Positions 1 to 5,445 of a DNA stretch of 6,100 nucleotides are shown piece by piece. Below the pieces are notes generated by a model, which made no database searches, was not told the origin of the DNA, and saw nothing but the letters and a program-made list of their open reading frames with translations. The position numbers were made by a program, and so were the translations under genes. Where the stretch lies: the NCBI GenBank assembly GCA_030612605.1, contig JAUWNO010000145.1:1-6100 (forward strand), given 5' to 3'. Each line of letters opens with the position of its first letter. The first letter of the stretch is position 1. Source of the DNA: Armatimonadota bacterium. GTDB taxonomy: Bacteria; Cloacimonadota; Cloacimonadia; Cloacimonadales; TCS61.

Positions 1-2
1 GA

Positions 3-452
3 TTTATCAGTGGAAATCCTGCTGCTGTGAAAATGTTTAAATGTAAAGACGAACAAGAGCTTATTTATAGAAGTACCGTGGATTTATCTCCAGAATATCA
101 GCCTGATGGAATCTTATCTGCAATAAAAGCTAAACAAATGATGCAAATAACCTTGGAAAAAGACTCTCATTTCTTTGAATGGAAACATCAGCGAATAGAT
201 GGCAAAGAATTTTTTGCTAATGTATTGTTAACTAAAATTGAATTGCAAGGTAAAGAGCTGTTACAAGCAACAGTCCGTGACATCACCGAGCGACGGGAAG
301 CTGAAGAAGAACTCAAAAAGAGAAATCGACAATTAGAAGCCTTTAATAAAATTGCTGTGGACAGAGAATTGAGAATGATTGAATTGAAAAAAAAGATTAA
401 TGAGCTTCTTAAGAAAGCAGGTGAAGAAACGAAGTATGGAATTACGGAGTAA
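3..452 (+). CDS. PAS-domain sensor protein, C-terminal fragment (5' end outside window)
   Basis: The reading frame is open from base 3, so the gene starts upstream; the GTG at 27 and ATG at 33 lie inside a PAS domain and are not real starts. The visible 149 residues begin in the middle of a PAS fold, with the typical 'GNPAAVKMF' stretch. They run through the PAS core to the characteristic exit linker 'RDITERREAEEEL'. A charged helical tail follows ('DRELRMIELKKKINELLKK'), which I recognise as a common ending of multi-PAS sensor proteins, so the C-terminus looks natural. No kinase or output domain is present in the visible part. Such proteins usually sense small ligands or redox state in the cytoplasm and pass the signal to a kinase. 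The histidine kinase that starts 170 bases downstream is a possible partner. The domain call is firm; the role of the whole protein is not knowable here. Confidence 0.88.
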   Translation, partial: FISGNPAAVKMFKCKDEQELIYRSTVDLSPEYQPDGILSAIKAKQMMQITLEKDSHFFEWKHQRIDGKEFFANVLLTKIELQGKELLQATVRDITERREAEEELKKRNRQLEAFNKIAVDRELRMIELKKKINELLKKAGEETKYGITE

Positions 453-571
453 AGATTCGAGTTCAGGGGATTCAGCAGTTGCCGAATTCATTGGACTTGA
501 GACGGAAGAGGAATTTTATGAATAACACCTTTTATAGAACCAAAAGGTTTCAACAAAGGGTTTCAAACAGA

Positions 572-602
572 TGGTTCATCCGGCAACTGACGGACTGAAC
601 CA
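572..602 (+). other. Bulged hairpin just upstream of the kinase ribosome binding site
   Basis: The arm at 572-582 (TGGTTCATCCG) pairs with 591-602 (CGGACTGAACCA), with one bulged C at 595 and an 8-base loop. No T-run follows, so it is not a standard intrinsic terminator. It ends 10 bases before the Shine-Dalgarno AGGGAGA (612-618) of the kinase gene and could affect its translation or mRNA stability. The remainder of the 453-622 gap holds no gene I can support. A 26-codon ORF at 518-598, preceded by GGAAGAGG, overlaps the hairpin, but nothing shows that it is translated. Confidence 0.45.
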
Positions 603-622
603 GCCAAATGCAGGGAGAATAG

Positions 623-1831
623 ATGAAAAATGAAGATAAGACAAAAGAACAACTTATAAAAGAATTACTAAAATTACGTAAGCGTATTACCGAATTAGAA
701 AAATCAGAAACTCAAGGCAAACAAGCAGAGCTGGAAAACGAGGAGCGTCGTCTTTACCTGGAAGCAGTGCTAACCAATGCACCTGATGCTATTATTACTA
801 TGGATGCTCAGCACAAAACAATTATGTGTAATCAAGGAGCAGAGGAACTGTTTGGATATTCCTGTGATGAGATGATAGGCAGAGATATTGATGATTTGAT
901 TGCTGGAGCAGATAAATTTGAAGAAGCAAGGGATTATAGTAAATTGGTGCTGGATGGGAAAAATGTGTCAACTACAGAGTCAGTGCGATATCGTAAAGAT
1001 GGTTCTCCTGTAGAAGTGATGGTAGCAGGTTCACCAATATTTATAGATAATAAATTAGTTGGAGCTGTCGCAGTATATACAGATATAACAGATTTGAAAC
1101 GAATGAAGTATGAAATTGAAGAATACTCTCAGGAGCTTGAACATAAGGTAGAGCAATTGCAGAAACTCAACGAGGAGTTATCCCAATATACTTATGCAGT
1201 ATCTCATGACCTCAGAGCTCCCCTTCGTGCACTGATTAACTACAGCCGTTTTTTACAAGAAGATTTTGGTGATAAACTTAATGAAATCGGAAAGGATTAT
1301 ATACAGAGTATTGCAGAGAATGCTTTATATATGGAAGAATTGGTAGTTGATCTTTTGGAATATTCCCGGATAGGTAGGATAAAACCAAAGACAAACGAAG
1401 TGGATCTTGGCAAACTACTAGATAATATTATTTCTAAATTACATCCTGGAGATAATGTTCAAATAATCTTACCCCCAAAACTGCCTATAATTCAAGGCAG
1501 CGAGTTGCATCTGGAACAAATATTTTCCAATCTGCTATCAAATGCATTTAAGTTTAATATGACACTAAAACCACAAATTACTGTTGAATGTTTGGATAAA
1601 GGGAATGTTTGGGAATTCGCTGTCAGGGATAATGGGATAGGTATTGATCCTAAGTATTTTGATAAAATATTTAGAATTTTTCAAAGACTGCATACACAGG
1701 AAGAATACGAAGGAACAGGTATAGGACTGGCAATTGTTAAAAAAGCTATTGAAGAACAAGGTGGCACAGTTTGGGTAGTATCAGCACCGAATAAAGGTAG
1801 TGTGTTTTCATTTACCTTGCCAAAAAAATAG
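623..1831 (+). CDS. PAS domain sensor histidine kinase
   Basis: A 402-residue cytoplasmic histidine kinase with no membrane segment or signal peptide. Residues 1-50 form a charged coiled coil. A PAS domain covers about 44-160 ('APDAIITMDAQ' to 'VYTDITDLKR'), then a helix leads to the HisKA domain. The phosphorylated histidine is H195 in 'AVSHDLRAPLRAL', the form typical of bacteriophytochrome-like kinases. The ATPase domain has the N box (N304, N307), the G1 box 'DNGIGI' (336-341), an F box ('IFRIFQRLH') and the G2 box 'GTGIGLA' (364-370). All catalytic residues appear intact. It should autophosphorylate on H195 in response to the PAS input and pass the phosphate to a receiver; the stand-alone receiver at 1926 is the obvious partner. 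The ATG is set by AGGGAGA ending 4 bases upstream. The ligand is unknown. Confidence 0.95.
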   Translation: MKNEDKTKEQLIKELLKLRKRITELEKSETQGKQAELENEERRLYLEAVLTNAPDAIITMDAQHKTIMCNQGAEELFGYSCDEMIGRDIDDLIAGADKFEEARDYSKLVLDGKNVSTTESVRYRKDGSPVEVMVAGSPIFIDNKLVGAVAVYTDITDLKRMKYEIEEYSQELEHKVEQLQKLNEELSQYTYAVSHDLRAPLRALINYSRFLQEDFGDKLNEIGKDYIQSIAENALYMEELVVDLLEYSRIGRIKPKTNEVDLGKLLDNIISKLHPGDNVQIILPPKLPIIQGSELHLEQIFSNLLSNAFKFNMTLKPQITVECLDKGNVWEFAVRDNGIGIDPKYFDKIFRIFQRLHTQEEYEGTGIGLAIVKKAIEEQGGTVWVVSAPNKGSVFSFTLPKK

Positions 1832-1895
1832 AATATAGAATAGTTTGTTATCCCATTTAATCGGGGATTGATATAAAAAATAAATAAAATTAAAG

Positions 1896-1909
1896 AATAA
1901 ATATTTATT
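1896..1909. repeat. 14-bp perfect AT palindrome upstream of the receiver gene
   Basis: AATAAATATTTATT is a perfect palindrome that ends 3 bases before the Shine-Dalgarno AAGGA (1913-1917) of the receiver gene. It could be an operator, but it lies in a very AT-rich gap (1832-1925) where such palindromes arise easily. A weak 5-bp inverted repeat, ATCCC (1850-1854) with GGGAT (1864-1868), lies earlier in the same gap. I see no convincing promoter or terminator there. Confidence 0.25.
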
Positions 1910-1925
1910 TCTAAGGATATTTAGC

Positions 1926-2372
1926 ATGAGTAATGATAATAAGTGGAAAGATTTTCCTGTTCTTCTTGTTGAGGACAATAAGCACGATGTTTTTTTTATA
2001 AAGCGTGCATGGAAGCTTCATAAAATTACCAATCCACTCTTTGTAGTACCGCACGGAGAGGCGTGTCTTCAATTTCTTCGTCATGAAGGAGATTATGCAA
2101 ATCCTGAAAAGTTTCCAAGACCTGGAATTATACTGATGGACATCCGAATGCCAATAATGGATGGAGTCGAGTGTCTTGATATTCTCAAGAAAGACCCACA
2201 ACTGAAGACAATTCCAGTGATTATGCTTACTACCTCAAAAGAGGAAGAGGATCGTTTAAGAAGTTATCAGCTTGGTTGCAATACATTTATCCAAAAACCA
2301 GTGGACTTTGAAAATTTTTCAAACGCCATCCGTAATATACAAATATACTGGACTATGTCTGAATTACCATAG
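1926..2372 (+). CDS. Single-domain response regulator (Rcp1/CheY-like receiver)
   Basis: A 148-residue protein made of one receiver domain with no output domain. The acidic pair E16/D17 is in 'LLVEDNKHD', the phosphate-accepting aspartate is D72 in 'ILMDIRMPIMDG', the switch threonine is T102 in 'MLTTS', and the conserved lysine is K124 in 'FIQKPVDF'. The 'VEDNKHDVFFIKRAW' start and the insertion before the central aspartate ('HEGDYANPEKFPRPG') resemble the Rcp1 family. Those proteins take phosphate from phytochrome-like kinases and act through protein contacts. It sits 94 bases after the kinase at 623, whose H-box is of the same class, so the two probably form a phosphorelay pair. AAGGA at 1913-1917, 8 bases before the ATG, supports the start. 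The downstream target is not visible. Confidence 0.93.
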   Translation: MSNDNKWKDFPVLLVEDNKHDVFFIKRAWKLHKITNPLFVVPHGEACLQFLRHEGDYANPEKFPRPGIILMDIRMPIMDGVECLDILKKDPQLKTIPVIMLTTSKEEEDRLRSYQLGCNTFIQKPVDFENFSNAIRNIQIYWTMSELP

Positions 2373-2384
2373 AAAAATAAATTT

Positions 2385-2430
2385 ACCCCGTTAGATACTT
2401 GTAATCTAATGGGATGCTATCTAACGGGGT
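2385..2430. repeat. Three-arm inverted repeat: two mutually exclusive hairpins
   Basis: The arm at 2385-2397 (ACCCCGTTAGATA) is the perfect 13-bp reverse complement of 2418-2430, with a 20-base loop. The loop holds a degenerate second copy of the right arm (ATCTAATGGG, 2404-2413). That copy can pair with 2387-2396 over 10 positions with one G-U pair and a 7-base loop. The left arm therefore has two competing partners, 15 bases apart. No T-run follows on the + strand. On the - strand the stem is followed by an AT-rich stretch with a run of five Ts (complement of 2373-2384), so a terminator for that strand is possible but no - strand gene is seen. It may be an attenuator-like switch before the gene at 2466, or one copy of a dispersed intergenic repeat. 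Confidence 0.75.
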
Positions 2431-2465
2431 GAAGTTAGTGGCAAATATTGAGAGGAGAATAAATA

Positions 2466-4370
2466 ATGAAAAAAAAAATAGACATTCTTGTTATTGAAGA
2501 CTTTAAGCATGACTACCTTGTAATGGAAAGAACATTGCAAAGAAGTGATATTGAATGCAAAATTGACTGGATTCAGCGAGGAGAAAAGGTAATTCAAAAA
2601 CTTAAATCAAGCTCATTTGATATTGTTCTTATTGACTACAAACTTCCTGATGAGGATGGACTGGAGGTTTTTCGAAAAATTAAGAGAGAAGGAATAGATA
2701 TTCCAGTTGTCTTTATCACTGCTTCAGGTAATGAACTTATCGCAGCTGAAGCAATAAAATCGGGTGCTCAGGACTATATTGTTAAGGACCCTTTGGGTAG
2801 GTATCTTGATGTACTTCCCAGCGTGATAAAAAAGGCTCTGTCCCAGTGGGAAGCTGAACAAGAACGCAAACAGGCAGAGAGGGCGCTGCGAGAGAGCGAG
2901 GAACGGTTCCGTGCTATTTTCGAGACAGCTCAAGACTCTGTTTTCATCAAGGATCGTAATTTAAAATACACGCTGGTCAATCCTGCTGTGGAAAAACTTT
3001 TGGGACTCCCTGCATCAAAATTAATCGGAAAAACAGATGACGACCTCTTTGATAAAGAAGCTGCATTACACATCAAAAAGATGGATTTACGTGTTCTTAA
3101 GGGTAACATCATCGAAGAAGAACACACTAAGAAAATAAAAGGTATTCCATTTACTTTCCACATCATTAAGGTGCCGTTATATAAAGATTCAAGTGAAATT
3201 ATTGGACTCTGTGGTATTACTCGTGACATCACAGAGCGCAAGCGGGCAGAGAAAATACAAAGAGCATTATATGACATTTCCAATGCTTTGGATACAGTTG
3301 AAAATTTGCACGAACTCTTCATAAAAATAAGAGAATACTTGGGAAATGTGATTGATACAACAAATTTTTATGTTGCCCTTTATGATGAGAAAACTGATAT
3401 GATCTCTCTTCCTTTTGATGTTAATGAAAAAGATGATTTTGAAACATTCCCTGCTGGTAAGACTCTTACTTCTCTGGTCATAAAAACAGGTAAACCATTA
3501 TTTGCTAATAGACAATTACAAGATGAATTAAACAAACAGGGCAAAATTGACATCATTGGAACTCGTTCCAAAATCTGGCTCGGCGTTCCTCTGAAAGTTG
3601 AAAACAAAGTAATCGGTGTTATAGCAGTTCAAAGCTATGATGATCCACATCTTTATTCTGAAAAAGATATGGATATTTTAGAATTCGTCTCAGGGGAAAT
3701 TGCTCTCGCTATAGAGCGCAAGCGAGCTGGGGAGGCTCTTAGAAAATCTGAAGAAAAATACAGAAAGCAGTTTGAGGAGGCACTGGACGCTATCGTCATC
3801 GCTGATGCTGAAACAGGTATATTGATTGACTGTAACCGTGCAGCATTAGAGTTGGTCGGCAGGAAGAAATCAGAACTTGTTGGTAAACACCGGCGGATTC
3901 TCCATCCTCCAGAAGAAATCAAAGGTAAACTTGGCAGGACTTTCAAACAACCCCTCAAGGAAAAAGAAGGGCAGACTCTGGAGACACAGGTTATTACCAA
4001 AAAGGGAGAAATCAAAGAGGTTGCAATCAAAGCCAATATCCTTGAACTTGAGAATAAAAAAGTGCTTCAAGGTATATTCCGCGACATCACCGAGCGCAAG
4101 CAGGCAGAAGAAGCACTTCGTCAGAGCGAGGAGAACTTTAAAAACATATTTCAGTCCGTTCCCGAATCACTGCTTGCTGTAAATAAGCAAATTGAAGTCT
4201 TGAAATCTAATAATGCTTTTGCAAAACTCATTATAAAATATGCTCCTGAGCTAAACATGTCGGAAGATGAACTAAAACAAATAATACTCTCTGAATTACG
4301 AAAACAATCAAGAAAAACAAAACACGGTATTATCGAAATTAGTGCGGTTGCTGGAAGAAAGAGCTTATGA
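2466..4370 (+). CDS. Receiver-PAS-GAF-PAS multisensor protein, probably truncated in its third PAS
   Basis: A 634-residue soluble sensor protein. Residues 3-125 form a receiver domain: acidic pair E11/D12, phosphoacceptor D57 in 'LIDYKLPDEDG', T85 in 'FITASG' and K107 in 'YIVKD'. A coiled linker leads to PAS1 (about 143-258). A GAF domain follows (about 262-418, including 'KTLTSLVIKTGKPLF' and 'IWLGVPL'), then PAS2 (about 427-546). A third PAS begins at about 553 and stops abruptly after 'HGIIEISAVAGRKSL', before its final strands and exit linker. No histidine kinase or other output domain is present, which is odd for this architecture. The likely reason is that the gene was split: the next sensor gene at 5446 starts with what looks like the missing half PAS. 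AGGAG at 2453-2457 supports the start. The TGA stop overlaps the ATG of the next gene (ATGA). Confidence 0.92.
   Translation: MKKKIDILVIEDFKHDYLVMERTLQRSDIECKIDWIQRGEKVIQKLKSSSFDIVLIDYKLPDEDGLEVFRKIKREGIDIPVVFITASGNELIAAEAIKSGAQDYIVKDPLGRYLDVLPSVIKKALSQWEAEQERKQAERALRESEERFRAIFETAQDSVFIKDRNLKYTLVNPAVEKLLGLPASKLIGKTDDDLFDKEAALHIKKMDLRVLKGNIIEEEHTKKIKGIPFTFHIIKVPLYKDSSEIIGLCGITRDITERKRAEKIQRALYDISNALDTVENLHELFIKIREYLGNVIDTTNFYVALYDEKTDMISLPFDVNEKDDFETFPAGKTLTSLVIKTGKPLFANRQLQDELNKQGKIDIIGTRSKIWLGVPLKVENKVIGVIAVQSYDDPHLYSEKDMDILEFVSGEIALAIERKRAGEALRKSEEKYRKQFEEALDAIVIADAETGILIDCNRAALELVGRKKSELVGKHRRILHPPEEIKGKLGRTFKQPLKEKEGQTLETQVITKKGEIKEVAIKANILELENKKVLQGIFRDITERKQAEEALRQSEENFKNIFQSVPESLLAVNKQIEVLKSNNAFAKLIIKYAPELNMSEDELKQIILSELRKQSRKTKHGIIEISAVAGRKSL
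3225..3715 (+). repeat. GAF-domain duplication, copy 1 (copy 2 at 5554-6044)
   Basis: This stretch of the gene at 2466 repeats at a constant offset of 2329 bases inside the gene at 5446, with no gap. In the core, 3361-3642 against 5690-5971, I count about 15 mismatches in 282 bases, or about 95% identity. The flanks within the repeat are more diverged. It encodes the 'DITERK' linker and the GAF domain. Confidence 0.93.
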
Positions 4371-5416
4371 AAAATAATGTGATCAGCCGGATGATTCTGG
4401 CAAACATTTTGGAAATGAACATTAATAAATATCTAAAGTATGTGGATAAGTTCATTAACAAAACATCGAAAGCTCCTTTTTATAGAGTTCATTATATTGA
4501 TGATAGAATTTCAAAAAATATGCATAGAGGAATAACCGGAATAGTGAAAAGAGAAAAAGAAGGTTTCAAATTTTATTCATCTGAATACTTAAAACTGGAT
4601 TTTGAATTATTAGAAGAACCCGACGATATACGGTGGAAACATTCAATGAATTGGATCAAAACTAAAAATCTTTTTATACATCATATTATGAATAATATGT
4701 TAGAACTGCAAAGAGACTTCTTTGAGACTAATGATCGAAAAAATATGATTCCTATTTCTTTGAAGGAATTTTTAGAAAAATATCAATTCCCTTATTTAGA
4801 TATTAGTCGTTTAAGCCGATTAATTAATAACACCTTTATATCTTTTAACAGTTCTAAATATTTTCTAAAGGATATTTTCTGTAATAAAAGAAAGATTTAT
4901 ACAAGTATTGTTGAACATGTTATCTTTCAACAATCATGCGGAATGCGAGATAATGAAGTTCAGGAAATTCTTAGAAAGAATTATAATATATTTCTTACTA
5001 TTAGAACAATTTGTAATTACAGAAGGTCGATTAACATTCCAGCTTACAATAAAATTAATTTAACTAATCCATACAGAAAACAATTTTCCCGAATATTGCC
5101 GTTGCATAAAAAGAACTTACATATTATTCCTGATAAAGCCGGTGTATATGAAATATCTGTGATCAATCATATAAAGTATCCGAAATTTACTTCGGAAGTG
5201 ATATATTACGGTCGTTCCAACAATCTATTAATTAGAATTCGAAATTATATTTGTACGAATATTAAGAACTTTACGATAAAACACTACCGAAATTCTCAGG
5301 GTATCTTTTTGAGATATTTCGCAACTCCCGAATATGTTTATGTGGAAAAAGAATTATTAGAAAGTTTTATTTCTCAATTTGGTTCTTTACCTATTGCAAA
5401 CAAACTTAAAATGTAG
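4367..5416 (+). CDS. Sigma-54-like DNA-binding domain fused to a GIY-YIG nuclease domain (putative)
   Basis: A 349-residue basic protein with no signal peptide. Residues about 55-128 resemble the end of the sigma-54 core-binding domain; 'LQRDFFE' (114-120) followed by 'PISLKEFLEKY' matches the RpoN 'hQrdFF...pltLkdiA' signature. The helix-turn-helix follows ('DISRLSRLI', 145-153; 'SSKYFLKDIF', 162-171). Next comes an RpoN-box-like segment: 'TIRTICNYRR' (211-220) against the E. coli 'ARRTVAKYRE', followed by 'INIP'. Residues 256-346 look like a complete GIY-YIG nuclease domain: G259-V-Y261, Y280-Y-G282, R290, E332 in 'LLESF' and N345. Region I of sigma-54, which contacts activators, is absent. 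The ATG is the first start after an in-frame TAG at 4340; it overlaps the previous stop by 4 bases and has GGAAG upstream, so translation is probably coupled. The gene is very AT-rich. Alternatives are a homing-endonuclease-like mobile gene or a domesticated regulator. Confidence 0.75.
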   Translation: MKNNVISRMILANILEMNINKYLKYVDKFINKTSKAPFYRVHYIDDRISKNMHRGITGIVKREKEGFKFYSSEYLKLDFELLEEPDDIRWKHSMNWIKTKNLFIHHIMNNMLELQRDFFETNDRKNMIPISLKEFLEKYQFPYLDISRLSRLINNTFISFNSSKYFLKDIFCNKRKIYTSIVEHVIFQQSCGMRDNEVQEILRKNYNIFLTIRTICNYRRSINIPAYNKINLTNPYRKQFSRILPLHKKNLHIIPDKAGVYEISVINHIKYPKFTSEVIYYGRSNNLLIRIRNYICTNIKNFTIKHYRNSQGIFLRYFATPEYVYVEKELLESFISQFGSLPIANKLKM

Positions 5417-5445
5417 TAAAAAAATGAAAAAAGAGGAGATAAGCG

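Noticed and set aside
436..525. 29-codon ORF overlapping the end of the first PAS gene
   Set aside because: There is no good ribosome binding site, no recognisable motif and it overlaps real coding sequence; it may be chance or decayed coding sequence.
1868..1896. Possible promoter (TTGATA ... TAAAGA) before the receiver gene
   Set aside because: The -10 box is poor and the region is so AT-rich that such matches are expected by chance.
2438..2453. TGGCAAATATTGAGAG as a sigma-54 promoter for the gene at 2466
   Set aside because: The -12 element lacks TTGC, so it does not fit the consensus well.
2431..2465. Intrinsic terminator after the receiver gene
   Set aside because: The strong stem at 2385-2430 is not followed by a T-run on the + strand.
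2930..3322. Long - strand ORFs opposite the sensor gene (also at 2724-2933, 3380-3607, 3653-4036, 5406-5687 and 5697-5936)
   Set aside because: All lie opposite well-supported PAS/GAF coding sequence, and two of them repeat the same residues only because the GAF duplication is copied. They are antisense shadows.
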